From Chryseobacterium sp. 3008163 (lineage in GTDB: Bacteria; Bacteroidota; Bacteroidia; Flavobacteriales; Weeksellaceae), in NCBI RefSeq assembly GCF_003669035.1, contig NZ_CP033070.1:4464001-4528000 (forward strand): a DNA stretch of 64,000 nt, given 5' to 3'. The notes under the pieces are model-generated. The model had not been told where the DNA came from. It made no database searches and saw only the letters and a program-made list of their open reading frames with translations. Each line of letters begins with the position of its first letter. The stretch's first letter is position 1. Made by a program: the position numbers and the translations under genes. Shown in pieces: positions 52,932 to 63,785 of the stretch.

Positions 52932-53798
52932 TTAATTGTACAATGTTCCTGCATTTAAAATCGGTTGTGCTGCTTTTTCGCCACAAAGAACGACCATTAA
53001 ATTACTTACCATAGCTGCTTTTCTTTCGTCATCCAATTCAACGATATTTTCTTCTGATATTTTCTTTAATGCTAAATCCACCATTCCGACTGCGCCTTCT
53101 ACGATTTTTGTTCTTGCTGCCACAATTGCTGTCGCTTGTTGTCTTTGAAGCATTGCGCCTGCAATCTCCGATGCATAGGCCAAATGAGAAATTCTCGCTT
53201 CCTGAATGATAATTCCTGCTTTTGAAAGTCGGTCGGTTAATTCTTGTTCAAGAATAGAGTTGATTTTTTCACCACCTTCTCTTAAAGTAATTGGTGCATG
53301 GTCGTCTTCCAGATTATCATAAGGAAAACTCATGGCCAAATGACGAACGGCAGCCTCACTCTGCATTTTTACAAAATCTGAATATCTTTCAACGTCAAAA
53401 GCTGCTTTGTAAGTATCTCCTACTTTCCAAACCATTACGACACCAATTTCAATGGGATTTCCCATTTTGTCGTTTACTTTTAATGTTTGCCCTTGGAGGT
53501 TTTCAGAGCGCAGAGACATTTTCTGTGATGAATACAAAGGGTTGATAAAAAATAATCCGTTGTCTTTTACCGAACCAACATATTTTCCAAAGAAATTCAA
53601 AACTCTTGAATGGTTTGGTTGAATAATCATTAAACCTTTCATAAAGAAACAGCTCAACAGAAAACATGCAATTGCTAAAATAACAAATGTGATATTCTCG
53701 TCAACTCCGGTAACAAAAAGGTAACCTGAAGCTCCCAATAATACTAAACAAATAACGAGGGCAAGATAGCCTGACATAGGTTTTAAAACTTTTTCCAT
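52932..53798 (-). CDS. SPFH (band 7/slipin-like) domain membrane protein
   Basis: 288 residues. Two hydrophobic segments lie at about 10-65. The SPFH domain runs from MIIQPNHSRVLNFFGKYVGSVKDNGLFFINPLYSSQKMSLR through MGNPIEIGVVMVWKVGDTYKAAFDVE to ISHLAYASEIAGAMLQRQQATAIVAARTKIVEGAV, which is the helical assembly tail. Such proteins form membrane scaffolds or rafts. The neighbouring RHH gene downstream on the same strand is the usual partner in Bacteroidota. Confidence 0.94.
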   Translation of the reverse strand: MEKVLKPMSGYLALVICLVLLGASGYLFVTGVDENITFVILAIACFLLSCFFMKGLMIIQPNHSRVLNFFGKYVGSVKDNGLFFINPLYSSQKMSLRSENLQGQTLKVNDKMGNPIEIGVVMVWKVGDTYKAAFDVERYSDFVKMQSEAAVRHLAMSFPYDNLEDDHAPITLREGGEKINSILEQELTDRLSKAGIIIQEARISHLAYASEIAGAMLQRQQATAIVAARTKIVEGAVGMVDLALKKISEENIVELDDERKAAMVSNLMVVLCGEKAAQPILNAGTLYN

Positions 53799-53950
53799 GA
53801 TCTTTTATTTTTAAAGTGATATTAATTTGATATCATAAAGATATGTAAAAGTTTTGAATTATAAATTATAAGTTTTAAATTTTTTCAAATGATAAAATTT
53901 CAATTTTTGGAATGTTCTTTTTTCCTAAGTCATGAAATTTTGAAAATAAA

Positions 53951-53982
53951 AAACTCACGAAAAATTAATTTTTCGTGAGTTT
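53951..53982 (-). terminator. Terminator of ccsBA
   Basis: AAACTCACGAAAAATT (53951-53966) and its exact complement (53967-53982) form a 32-base perfect palindrome with flanking A and T runs. A second 22-bp perfect palindrome at 53984-54005 overlaps the ccsBA stop codon. Confidence 0.8.
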
Positions 53983-54003
53983 TAAATATCATATATATGA
54001 TAT

Positions 54004-57000
54004 TTACTTTTTCTTTAAAGCAACAAATTTAAAGTAAGATACTAATGCTAAAGTAAACATGGCTGCTAAGCCGATATATACCCAAGCCGGAATTGGAACA
54101 GGATCTCCTGCTGCATAAGAGTGAAGTCCGCTTAAATAATAATTTACTCCGAAATACGTCATTACCATAGAACAGAAAGCAAACATTGTTGCTACGCTGA
54201 ATGCCCATCTGCTTCTCAATCCCGGAACCAATCTCATATGTAAAACAAATGCATACACCATAATTGAGATAAATGCCCAAGTTTCTTTTGGATCCCAGCT
54301 CCAGTATCTTCCCCAAGATTCATTGGCCCAGATTCCACCTAAGAAGTTTCCTACTGTTAATGCAAAAAGTCCGATTGTTAAAGACATTTCAGATACAATT
54401 GCCAATTCTTTTAATGTAGAATCATTATGCAATTGGAACTGTTTTTTATCTGTAATTATATAGAATATCAGTGTAATTACTGCAATAATCATCGACAATG
54501 CAAAGAAACCGTAGCTTGATACAATAATGGCAACATGCACAACTAACCAATAAGATTTAAGAACTGGTGCCAATGGTGTAATCTGCGGGTTAAGTGCTAC
54601 TGCCCCATGAGCAAAGCCCATCATAATTACCGCAACCATAAATCCTGCTGCCGGAATTAAGGCATTGGAATGGTTTTTATTTGACAATTTCTTTTCAGAA
54701 TCTTGTTGTTTCAATTTTGGATTTCCGAATCCGAAATAGAACATCATCCCTGCTGAAACTCCTATCCATGAAATGAAAATAATTGCTTCGTAGCCATTAC
54801 TCCAAGGAGCGTGGCCAGAAATATACCATCTTGCAATAAGTCCTAAAAAGTGAACAATGTAACCTACAAGTCCGATATAAATAATTCCTTTGATAATTTT
54901 GTTAAGAATTTTGGTGGGTTTAAATAATTCCACAAAACCTAAAACAAATACTAATCCGCCAACGATAGTGTAGAAAATTAATAAGAAAAAGTTTATGTTT
55001 GCTTTATTGATAAAAACTTCCAAATCTACTTTTGATTTTGAAGGAACGACCGCTTTACCCCACTTCTGCTGATAGTCTGACAATTTTTTTAATTCAGCAT
55101 CTGCTTTGCTCCAATCTCCTATTTTCTGTGCCTGAAGCGCCTCTGCGAAATATGGTCCCATTACTTTCTGAGATTCCATATCCGGTTCCATTTTCTGATC
55201 AAGCCAAGAATGCCAAGTATGATTCGGGTCATTTTTCACAGGAACGATTCTCATGAATTGTCCGCTGAAAAACTCATTGAAAATCTGAACTTTTTCGTTT
55301 AATTTAATAACCTCTTTGTCATACTCCGACTGTAATGCCGGTTTTTTACGGAATGCTGTGTTGTATTCTTCATCTAAAATATAAGTTAGATTTCCGTTAG
55401 CATCCGATGGAAATAAATTCATCAAAGTTGTATAACCATCTTCATTTGCCTTTACACGTTTTAAAAGAGCTTTCCCTCCTTTCGCATCCACTTTTATAAG
55501 AGGAACCATCGTCCAGCTTGGTGTATCTGTATTAATTGACAAAAACCATTGTTCAGCAGTCAAATATTTTCCGTCAGTTCCTTTAAATTTATCTTTTTGG
55601 TAAAGTTTTCTTAAAATATCTAAAGCCTGTGTATTAATTGGAACAATTCTCCCCTCGTAATTCTGCACCAAAAGATAGCCAAACTTGTCTGCGTGGTCTT
55701 TACTAATTTTATTTCTCGAAATAATCTCATCCGGAGAAATTATTTTCATCTTCGTCAAAGGAGAAGCTAAAGAATTCTGTTGATTTCCTTGTGGCTGAGC
55801 TGCTTGCTGAGCTACTTCATGGGTATGGCCATCTCCATCTTTGTGTACATGGGTGCCACTTCCGTCGTCTGTTCCATGCATTTCAATTTTCTGAGCGCTT
55901 AACGTTAAGCTCAAGAATAATAAGACAACTGTTGCTGCTCTTTTCTTATTAATGTCTTTCAGCATTTTATTAAGTTTCCAGAAATGTGTTCCTTTCCAGA
56001 AAAACATCACAAACATACCTCCAAATAGGAATGTATAACCAATATAAGAAATCAAAGTTCCCCAGTGATCGTGGTTTACAGAAAGCAAAGTTCCCATTCT
56101 ATCCGGCGTATAACTTGCCTGGAAAAAACGGTAACCTTTATAGTCAAGGATATTATTCATGTAAATTTTATAAGGTGTCTGTTTTCCTTCGTCAATTACT
56201 TTTACGTGACTTTCATATGCACTTGGAGATGAACTTCCGGGGTAAGTTTCCATCACGAAATCATCCAATTTAATAGCAAAAGGTGTGTTGTAAATTTTAG
56301 GACCGAAACCTACCATAATATTCAATCCATCCATTGTTACTTGCTTGTAAGCATTAGGATTTCCTCTTTCTACAGAAAGTTCTACAATTTGTTTTGTTTT
56401 CGGACCTTGAATTTCGATAGTCATTGCATCGGGAACGTTCTGGTCTTTCTTTTTATCACCTTCAAAAGCTATTAATTTTCCTTTTCTAAGAGGTTCAGGA
56501 ACAACTAATTTTAGTTCATTAATATTATATAAACTTCTTAAAACCAAAGGTTGAAACTGATCTTTTACAGTAGTTCCTGTAGCCTGAGTTGCCATTGTCA
56601 TATAGTTGGCATCAACAGGAGTTTTAATAAAAATCTGTCCGTTTTCTTTTTAAATTCAACTGCACCATCAATAGCTCTGTTGAACGTTACCAAAGTTCCG
56701 TTGATTGATTTTGTTTCTCCAGATTTGATGAAAATGTTCTGTCTTCCTGTTTCAGCTGTAGAAACTAAATGAAGATATTCGGCACCGTTTTGATCAGCAA
56801 CTAAACTGTCCTTTTTTCTTTGAACATAATCCAAAGTTTTCACTTTAATTTCCTGTCCGTGGAAATCATAAGTTGCATTAAAGTCTTTGTGTAATGGTGA
56901 CATTAGATAAGGAACATCCTGATAATTCAGTACGTCGCCTTTATTTTCAATCTGAATTTTAAAGAAATGTTTGTCTGTTACAATTTCGTTTGAAGTTTCA

Positions 57001-57326
57001 CCCTCTCTGATGGTCATTTGCCCTTCAAAACTGATGTATCTTGTAATGGCACCACCGATAAAAATTAAAATAAAAGAAAGGTGGAAAACCAAAACCGGCC
57101 ATTTTTCTCTTTTCCACAGACGATATCGTGCAATGTTTCCGATGAAATTTAAAATAAGAAGAACCATAATCAGTTCAAACCATTTAGCTTCATAAATTAA
57201 AGCTTTTGCAGCAGGTGTTCCGTAGTCGTTTTCAAGGAACGTCGCATAAGCCATCGAAAATGCGTAAACCAGCAATAGCACTGCCATTGTTCTGGTTGAA
57301 ATAAGAATATCTTGGATCTTCTTCAT
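54004..57326 (-). pseudogene. ccsBA: Cytochrome c biogenesis protein CcsBA (ResB-CcsA fusion), split by one-base frameshift
   Basis: The N-terminal frame (57326-56598) is ResB-like: membrane helices with MAYATFLENDYGTPAAK and WPVLVFHLSFILIFIGGAITRY. The second frame (to 54004) has more ResB-type periplasmic sequence, then the CcsA part with about eight helices and the haem-binding WWD-type motif WGRYWSWDPKETWAF. Adding one base to the run at 56647-56651 joins them as EFKKENGQIFIKTPVDANYM and gives 1107 residues, the usual fused length. It exports haem and ligates it to c-type cytochromes. A sequencing undercall is the likely cause. Confidence 0.92.
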
Positions 57327-57346
57327 GATTTTTTTTACTAGACATG

Positions 57347-57354
57347 CAAAAATA
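57347..57354 (-). promoter_or_regulatory. -7 element upstream of ccsBA
   Basis: Minus-strand TATTTTTG, 20 bases before the start, fits TAnnTTTG. No -33 TTG at 19 bases. Confidence 0.4.
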
Positions 57355-57540
57355 AGGATGATAAAACGAAAGGGAGAGAAAAAAAGCTGTTTTTTGTCAT
57401 TAGAACCCCATGAAACTGTTATTTTGAATCATTCTTAATAGTTTTGAATTCTTTGTTGAAAATCTAAAACATCTGTGAATCAGTGCAGAAATAAGACTTT
57501 GTTTTGATGAAAAAAAACAGAGACAATATTAAAAAAACAC

Positions 57541-57548
57541 TAAATTTG
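57541..57548 (+). promoter_or_regulatory. -7 element upstream of ftsK
   Basis: TAAATTTG fits TAnnTTTG, 14 bases before ATG 57563. The 236-base divergent spacer with ccsBA otherwise holds AT-rich sequence. Confidence 0.4.
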
Positions 57549-57562
57549 CCGAGATTGACATT

Positions 57563-60091
57563 ATGGAAAAGAAAACACAAAAACCGCAGACCGATTCGCC
57601 TGAAAAAGGCAAAATTTTATCGAAGCCACGCATCTTTTTCGGATTAACTTTTATTGTTTTTTCGGGAGTTCTAGCACTTTCTTTCATTTCATATTTAATG
57701 AATTGGAAATCAGATCAAAGCCAAGCCGGAACGATGCTCGAAAAAAGCATACAATCTTCTAATATTTTTGGGAAATTGGGTGACTGGCTGGGCAATATTT
57801 TTATATTTGAAAGCATTGGTGTTGCATCATTTATTGTTGCATTCCTTTTTGTGGTTTTCGGGACGATGATTCTGAAGAAAAAAATCTTTAAGCCGTGGAT
57901 GACTTTCGGACATTCTTTATTTTTTATCTGTTGGTTGCCTATCTTTTTTGGAGCGATTACAAAAGGTCAGGGAAATGCCGGAGTTTTAAGCGGAGTGTAC
58001 GGTTACCAAATAATGGATTCGCTAAATGCAATCATTGGAAGTGTTGGTCTTTGGCTGGTTTTAGTGGTGAGTATCGCTTTATATTTTATCTTAGAATTTA
58101 ATTTACGTCCAAGTTCAATCAAATCAAAATTCAACGAGATTAATGAAAATACGATTGGTAGAGTAAAATCGATGATGCCAAATTCAAGTGAAAATTTTGA
58201 AGCGGATGAAGAGTTAGAAAGCGAAATTCAGGATTCTCAATCAAATGTTACTGTAACTGATGTTTCCGGCAATGTTAAAGTGCAGGAAACTGCAAAACCT
58301 GCGAAAGTTTCAAACGAAATTCAGCCTTCTGTGAATGTAGAAACCATCGTAACGCCTAATCAGACTTCATTTGAGGAAATTAAAAAAGATTCTTCATCAA
58401 CCGTAAGTTTAGATTTAAATACAAAACCTGTCATTCCGGTTGCAAGACCTGAAGAAGCTTTTGATATGAAACCGTCAACTCCTTCAACCGACGGAATTAA
58501 ATTTAATGTAGAAGTTGCTCCTGCTGTTGAGATTTTAACTGATGCTGAAATGCACTCAAATGATTTGGTAGAGAAACACGGTTTGTATGATCACCGTTTG
58601 GATTTGCCTAAATTTCAAATGCCTACTTTAGATCTTTTGAAAGATTACGGAAATGAAGAAATTTCAGTTAATAAAGAAGAATTAGAAGAAAATAAAAATA
58701 AAATTGTTGGATTATTAAAGAACTTCAACGTTGGAATTGCTGAAATTAAAGCGACGATCGGACCAACAGTTACTCTATACGAAATTGTACCTGAGGCGGG
58801 AATCAGAGTTTCTGCGATCAAAAAGCTGCAGGATGACATTGCGTTGAATCTTTCCGCTTTAGGAATCAGAATTATCGCGCCAATGCCAGGAAAAGGCACC
58901 ATCGGAATTGAAGTTCCGAGAAAAAATCCTACGATGGTTTCTATGCGTTCGGTAATTGCTTCACAGAAATTCCAGAATACAGATATGGATCTTCCTGTTG
59001 TATTTGGAAAAACGATTTCTAATGAAGTTTTCATGGCCGATTTATCAAAAATGCCTCACCTTTTGATGGCTGGTTCTACGGGTCAGGGAAAATCGGTTGG
59101 TATTAATGCAATTTTGACTTCCCTACTTTACAAGAAACATCCAAGTGAATTGAAATTCGTAATGGTTGATCCTAAAAAAGTGGAACTTTCCTTATATTCT
59201 AAAATCGAAAGACATTATTTAGCGAAACTTCCGGATTCTGATGATGCCATTATTACTGACACTCATAAAGTAATCAATACATTGAATTCCCTTTGTGTAG
59301 AAATGGATCAGCGATATGATTTGCTTAAAAATGCTTTTTGTAAAAACTTAAAAGAATACAATAAAAAATTCAGCGAAAGAAAATTAAATCCTGAAAATGG
59401 ACATCGATATTTACCTTACATCGTTTTGGTTGTCGATGAGTTTGCAGATTTGATTATGACTGCCGGAAAAGAAGTTGAACTTCCTATCGCAAGATTAGCA
59501 CAGCTGGCAAGAGCAGTCGGAATTCACTTGATTGTTGCTACTCAAAGACCTTCTGTGAATGTAATTACAGGTATGATTAAAGCAAACTTTCCTGCTAGAG
59601 CGGCATTTAGAGTAATTTCGAGTGTGGATTCAAGAACGATTCTTGATTCTCCGGGTGCAGATCAGTTGATTGGAAAAGGGGATATGCTTTATTTTAACGG
59701 TAATGAAATCTTAAGGCTTCAATGTGCTTTTATTGATACCCCAGAAGTTGAAAGACTCGCAGAATTCATCGGGGAACAAAAAGGGTATGCTTCAGCTTTC
59801 ATGCTTCCGGAATATGTGAGTGAAGGAGCAGCAAACTCTGTAGGAGCATTTGATCCGAATGAAAAAGATCAATTATTTGATGAAGCAGCAAGAATTATTG
59901 TTTCTACACAGCAAGGTTCTACTTCAATGCTTCAGAGACAATTGAAACTAGGATACAACAGAGCAGGAAGAATTATGGATCAGTTGGAAGCAAGCGGTAT
60001 TGTTGGCGGATTTAATGGGGCTAAAGCGAGAGAAGTTCTAATTAGTGATCTGAATTCTTTGGAACAGTTTTTGGAAGACCTGCGAAATTAA
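57563..60091 (+). CDS. ftsK: DNA translocase FtsK/SpoIIIE
   Basis: 842 residues. Four membrane helices lie in the first 190 residues. An acidic, variable linker follows to about 350, then the alpha-beta motor: Walker A GSTGQGKSVG near residue 510 and Walker B YIVLVVDEFADLIM. The C-terminal gamma winged helix AARIIVSTQQGSTSMLQRQLKLGYNRAGRIMDQLE reads polar DNA motifs (KOPS-type). It pumps chromosome ends through the division septum and activates XerCD. lolA follows in the same direction. Confidence 0.97.
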   Translation: MEKKTQKPQTDSPEKGKILSKPRIFFGLTFIVFSGVLALSFISYLMNWKSDQSQAGTMLEKSIQSSNIFGKLGDWLGNIFIFESIGVASFIVAFLFVVFGTMILKKKIFKPWMTFGHSLFFICWLPIFFGAITKGQGNAGVLSGVYGYQIMDSLNAIIGSVGLWLVLVVSIALYFILEFNLRPSSIKSKFNEINENTIGRVKSMMPNSSENFEADEELESEIQDSQSNVTVTDVSGNVKVQETAKPAKVSNEIQPSVNVETIVTPNQTSFEEIKKDSSSTVSLDLNTKPVIPVARPEEAFDMKPSTPSTDGIKFNVEVAPAVEILTDAEMHSNDLVEKHGLYDHRLDLPKFQMPTLDLLKDYGNEEISVNKEELEENKNKIVGLLKNFNVGIAEIKATIGPTVTLYEIVPEAGIRVSAIKKLQDDIALNLSALGIRIIAPMPGKGTIGIEVPRKNPTMVSMRSVIASQKFQNTDMDLPVVFGKTISNEVFMADLSKMPHLLMAGSTGQGKSVGINAILTSLLYKKHPSELKFVMVDPKKVELSLYSKIERHYLAKLPDSDDAIITDTHKVINTLNSLCVEMDQRYDLLKNAFCKNLKEYNKKFSERKLNPENGHRYLPYIVLVVDEFADLIMTAGKEVELPIARLAQLARAVGIHLIVATQRPSVNVITGMIKANFPARAAFRVISSVDSRTILDSPGADQLIGKGDMLYFNGNEILRLQCAFIDTPEVERLAEFIGEQKGYASAFMLPEYVSEGAANSVGAFDPNEKDQLFDEAARIIVSTQQGSTSMLQRQLKLGYNRAGRIMDQLEASGIVGGFNGAKAREVLISDLNSLEQFLEDLRN

Positions 60092-60166
60092 AAAAACAGT
60101 CAGATTTAGATTTTAACTTTTAAGAGTTGAAAATGTCTAAGTAGTAGAAAATTTAGAAAAAGAAAC

Positions 60167-60814
60167 ATGAAAAAAATAATATCAAAAATAGTATTTGGAA
60201 GTTTTGTAGTAGGAAGTATTGCTTTTGTTCAGGCTCAGAAAATTGATGCCAAAGCAAAAAAAATATTAGATGATGTAACGGCAAATTACAAATCTAAAAA
60301 GAATTCTTATTTCAAATTTGCTTTTGGAAGCGGTGTAAATGGAACGGTTAGTAAAAACGAACCCGGAATTTATTACACAGCCGGAGAAAAATATAAATTG
60401 AAAATCATGGAAACCGAACAGATTTTCGATGGAAGCAAAATTTACAACATCAACACAGAAGATAAAGAAGTGACCGTAGCAAAGCCCAATGAAAGCTCTA
60501 CAATGTTCTCTCCAATTAATTATTTGACATCTTACAGAAATGATTACAACGTTTCTTACAGCGGAAAAAAGACGATTGATGGCGTAAGCGCAGATTTCAT
60601 CACATTAACTCCAGTAAAAGCTAACGGATTAAAATCAATCTACATTTTTATTGATGGTGCAAAAAAGCAAATGCTTAAGCTCGAACAGCACGGAAACAAT
60701 AAAGATATTGCAGTAATTTCAATTAAAGAATACAAAGAAAACCAGCAATTAGACCCAAATATGTTTGTTTTTGATAAGAATAAATTCAAAAATTATCTTG
60801 TTACAGAATTATAA
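60167..60814 (+). CDS. lolA: Outer membrane lipoprotein carrier LolA
   Basis: 215 residues with a signal peptide (FVVGSIAFVQAQ, cleavage about residue 24). It has the LolA/LolB half-barrel: AKKILDDVTANYKSKKNSYFKFAFG at the start, YKLKIMETEQIFDGSKIYNIN, then LKSIYIFIDGAKKQMLKLEQHG. It shuttles lipoproteins across the periplasm from the Lol transporter to the outer membrane. Placement after ftsK is common in Bacteroidota as in Proteobacteria. Confidence 0.93.
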   Translation: MKKIISKIVFGSFVVGSIAFVQAQKIDAKAKKILDDVTANYKSKKNSYFKFAFGSGVNGTVSKNEPGIYYTAGEKYKLKIMETEQIFDGSKIYNINTEDKEVTVAKPNESSTMFSPINYLTSYRNDYNVSYSGKKTIDGVSADFITLTPVKANGLKSIYIFIDGAKKQMLKLEQHGNNKDIAVISIKEYKENQQLDPNMFVFDKNKFKNYLVTEL

Positions 60815-60838
60815 TTCTAAATAAATATTAAAATTTAA

Positions 60839-60862
60839 AGTCACAAAGGAAACTTTGTGGCT
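60839..60862 (+). terminator. Terminator after lolA
   Basis: AGTCACAAAG (60839-60848) pairs with CTTTGTGGCT (60853-60862) with one G-T pair around GAAA, then T5. It lies just before the permease gene. Confidence 0.8.
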
Positions 60863-60881
60863 TTTTCATTAATTTTGGCGA

Positions 60882-62336
60882 ATGTTTAAAATATTAGACC
60901 GATACATCATTAAAACCTTTTTTGGTCCGTTCTTATTTATATTCAGTGTTTTGTTTTTCATTTTTATTGTAAACATTATCTGGATTCAGCTTGGGCAATT
61001 CATGGGAAAAGGTCTTACCACGTTTCAGATCATGAAGCTTCTTTTTTATCTGGGAGTGAATGTGGTAAGTATGGTTTTACCCTTGACGATACTTCTGGCA
61101 AGCATTATGTCTTTTGGTGAATTTGGTGAGCGCTACGAATTAGCTGCCATGAAAGCTGCCGGAATTTCATTGACGAGAGTAATGATGCCGCTTTTAGGGG
61201 TTGTGACTTTATTGGCAATCCTACTCTATCTCTTTTCCAGTAATATAATTCCCGATTTTCAGAGAAAGGCTAGAAATATGCTTTTCAATATTGCACAGAC
61301 CAAACCTGCATTGAATTTTACACCGGGTCAGTTTATAGATCAGATTCCGGGATACATGGTGAAATTTGATAAAATTGAAGGTGAAGATGGGCGTGATCTT
61401 GAAGGAATTTTCATTCATAAAAAAGCAAGTACATTCGAAAATCAACAATCAATCGTTGCAGAAAAAGGAAAATTTGTAACACCTCCGAATAAAAATTATC
61501 TGCAGTTGGTTTTATTTAACGGTTACGTTTTTGAAGACAGCTATGCCGGAAAAGCAGAAAATGTAAGATTAAAACAACCTGATCAGGCTATAAAATTTGA
61601 TACGCTGGTTTCTCATTTTGATGTCAGTGAAATCATCAACAAAGCAATTGAACAAGAGAAAATCACTGAAGATTTCCGTTTTCAGTCGTTTGAAGAATTA
61701 TTTGGCACGATTAGTAAAACCAAAAAAGACAATGCTAAATTGGTCAGCAATATCAGTACAGAAGTAATATCTCAAACAAGCTCTGTAGTGAGTTATATGG
61801 ATAAAAACAAGTCGAAAGCTCCTGTGAAATCTCAGTATAAATTTGATACCATCAAGAAAGACAAAAAGCTTGAGATGATTTATAATGCGCACAGCAGATT
61901 AGATAATTTAAAAACGTCATTAGATTCAAAAAGTCAGGAACTTAATCCGAGTGTCAAGTACTTTAATAAAGTTGTGATTTATCAACAGAGAATGATTACT
62001 TATTCATTTACGTGTATTATTTTCTTTATGATTGGTGCGAGTTTGGGATCAATCATCCGGAAAGGAGGGATGGGTGTTCCCGTTATTGTAGCGATTGTAA
62101 TCTTTATTATATTTTATGTAATTAATGTTGGTTTTGAAAACATAGCATGGTCCGGAAAAATGAGTCCGTATTTGGCGGCTTGGCTTCCCAACATGATTTT
62201 GTTTCCTTTTGGAGTTTTGATGACGTATAAAGCATTAACAGATTCTCAATTGTTTGATTCTGAAAAATACAAAGCGTTCTTCAAGCCTATTACGAAGCTT
62301 TTTGTAAAGGATAAAGAACATAAAAGATATCAGTAA
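60882..62336 (+). CDS. LptF/LptG (YjgP/YjgQ) family permease
   Basis: 484 residues. Three helices lie in the first 125 residues (starting MFKILDRYIIKTFFGPFLFIFSVLFF) and three near the end (after QRMITYSFTCIIFFMIGASLGSIIRKGGMG). A periplasmic beta-jellyroll lies between. This is the LptFG family that extracts lipopolysaccharide from the inner membrane with the LptB ATPase. Bacteroidota often have single-gene versions. A charged 60-residue insert (about 285-345) is longer than in E. coli LptF/G. Confidence 0.93.
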   Translation: MFKILDRYIIKTFFGPFLFIFSVLFFIFIVNIIWIQLGQFMGKGLTTFQIMKLLFYLGVNVVSMVLPLTILLASIMSFGEFGERYELAAMKAAGISLTRVMMPLLGVVTLLAILLYLFSSNIIPDFQRKARNMLFNIAQTKPALNFTPGQFIDQIPGYMVKFDKIEGEDGRDLEGIFIHKKASTFENQQSIVAEKGKFVTPPNKNYLQLVLFNGYVFEDSYAGKAENVRLKQPDQAIKFDTLVSHFDVSEIINKAIEQEKITEDFRFQSFEELFGTISKTKKDNAKLVSNISTEVISQTSSVVSYMDKNKSKAPVKSQYKFDTIKKDKKLEMIYNAHSRLDNLKTSLDSKSQELNPSVKYFNKVVIYQQRMITYSFTCIIFFMIGASLGSIIRKGGMGVPVIVAIVIFIIFYVINVGFENIAWSGKMSPYLAAWLPNMILFPFGVLMTYKALTDSQLFDSEKYKAFFKPITKLFVKDKEHKRYQ

Positions 62337-62342
62337 TATCAT

Positions 62343-62363
62343 ATCCGGAGCTTGTCTTCGGAT
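62343..62363 (+). terminator. Terminator after LptF/G-type gene
   Basis: ATCCGGAG (62343-62350) pairs with CTTCGGAT (62356-62363) with one G-T pair, followed by T7. Confidence 0.8.
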
Positions 62364-62453
62364 TTTTTTGGTTTAAACTGAAAAATTATTTAAAAATATT
62401 AAATTCTCGAAAAAAAACCTCATATTTATCAACTAATTTAAATGAAATTAATA

Positions 62454-63248
62454 ATGAAAAAAGTTTTACTGTTTGGCTTGTTCAGTTTGATGACTTCAAG
62501 CGTTTATGCACAAGAAGAAAATACTGATTACGAACTAAAAGCCGATGAAAAATATGGCTACGTTATCGATAAAAACGGAAAGAAAATTGAAGGAATCGTA
62601 AGATTGGCAGGAAGCGATATGAGTCCGTGGGTTAATCAGAAGAAAGTAAAATTCATTGCTACAGCTGATATCGACAAATCTAAGAAAAAGCAGAAGTTTA
62701 AAACAATGGATTCTGATGATTTGAAAGAATACGTTGCCTACGACGACAGCAATAACGAAAGACATTTTGAAGTTGTAAAATATACCAATACCAAAGAAGG
62801 TTTCAACACCGCGACCGGAGGATTAAGCGGAAACATCAAAGCATTTAATAACCTTACCAAAAGCAATCAGTTTGCAGAAGTTGTGACAGACGGTAAAATA
62901 AAGGTTTATAAATTATACGGTTACCCTACCACTTTCTCAGCCGGACAAAGTCAAATCGACAAAGCTGACCAGGAAACTGAAAGAATGAGAAAAAATCCTT
63001 CTTTTATTTACACCAAAAAAGGAAGCAAGTTGAAAGAATTGGATCTTAAAGAATCAAAAATCATCACCGCAGATTGCAGTTATGTAAAAGGAAAAATTGC
63101 AAGCGGCTCTTATGCTTCTCTGAAAAATGATGAGAAAAAAAGATCCGGTTTAGGAAGATTGATCAAAAGTCAAATTGACGATGTGATGTCTAATGTTCCT
63201 CAGATTGTAGATGAAGTGATTTTAGATTATAACGAAAACTGTAAATAG
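62454..63248 (+). CDS. Exported protein of unknown function
   Basis: 264 residues from ATG 62454; an ATG 12 bases upstream is also in frame. The signal peptide MKKVLLFGLFSLMTSSVYAQ is clear. The mature part is Lys-rich with alternating strands (YGYVIDKNGKKIEGIVRLAG, RHFEVVKYTNTKEGF, IKVYKLYGYPTTFSAGQ). It has one Cys near residue 209 and one at the penultimate position, so a disulfide is possible. No family is recognised. It begins after a terminator and ends in one, so it is a single-gene unit. Confidence 0.78.
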   Translation: MKKVLLFGLFSLMTSSVYAQEENTDYELKADEKYGYVIDKNGKKIEGIVRLAGSDMSPWVNQKKVKFIATADIDKSKKKQKFKTMDSDDLKEYVAYDDSNNERHFEVVKYTNTKEGFNTATGGLSGNIKAFNNLTKSNQFAEVVTDGKIKVYKLYGYPTTFSAGQSQIDKADQETERMRKNPSFIYTKKGSKLKELDLKESKIITADCSYVKGKIASGSYASLKNDEKKRSGLGRLIKSQIDDVMSNVPQIVDEVILDYNENCK

Positions 63249-63268
63249 TTTTTTTCAAATAGAAATTG

Positions 63269-63290
63269 AGCAACTGCTTTTGCGGTTGCT
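63269..63290 (+). terminator. Terminator after exported protein gene
   Basis: AGCAACTGC (63269-63277) pairs with GCGGTTGCT (63282-63290) with one G-T pair, around TTTT and followed by a T run. Confidence 0.82.
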
Positions 63291-63385
63291 TTTTATTTTA
63301 AATCAAGTTGGCAACGAACATTATTTTTTCACAGTTAAAATCATATTTTTTATTACCTTTAATTAAATCATTTAATTCTTTTCAA

Positions 63386-63724
63386 ATGAAAAAATTATTA
63401 CTCATCTTATTAGTCAGTACGAGCGTTTTCACTTTTGCCCAGCAAAACGACAAGCAAGCCTATATAAAAAAAGAAAGTATTGGCGGAAAGCTCGATTTTA
63501 GTAAAAGAATTGAAGAAAAATACCATAACGAAACGTCAATTCCATTTGGTGAAGAGCATTTCATGAAAAAAGATTATGCTGTGTTACTTTGGGCAGCCAA
63601 TGTAAGGACTTTAGGAATTGAATCTTTTAATCAGGCTGTGAAGATCTGGGAGGAAGTTTATAAACGCAGTTTGACCGAGCCTGAAGCAAAAGCTTTGAAA
63701 ACAGGATTTGAAGCTAAATTTTAA
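63386..63724 (+). CDS. Small exported hypothetical protein
   Basis: 112 residues from ATG 63386. The frame is open for 26 more codons upstream, but the signal peptide MKKLLLILLVSTSVFTFAQ begins exactly here. The mature part is helical with conserved-looking YAVLLWAANVRTLGIESFNQAVKIWEEVYKRSLTEPEAKALKTGFE. I do not recognise a family. It is likely periplasmic. Confidence 0.75.
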   Translation: MKKLLLILLVSTSVFTFAQQNDKQAYIKKESIGGKLDFSKRIEEKYHNETSIPFGEEHFMKKDYAVLLWAANVRTLGIESFNQAVKIWEEVYKRSLTEPEAKALKTGFEAKF

Positions 63725-63785
63725 ATATAAAAATTAAACTGCACATTTTTTGTTTGAGATACCATCAAATCTCAAAATCATTACA

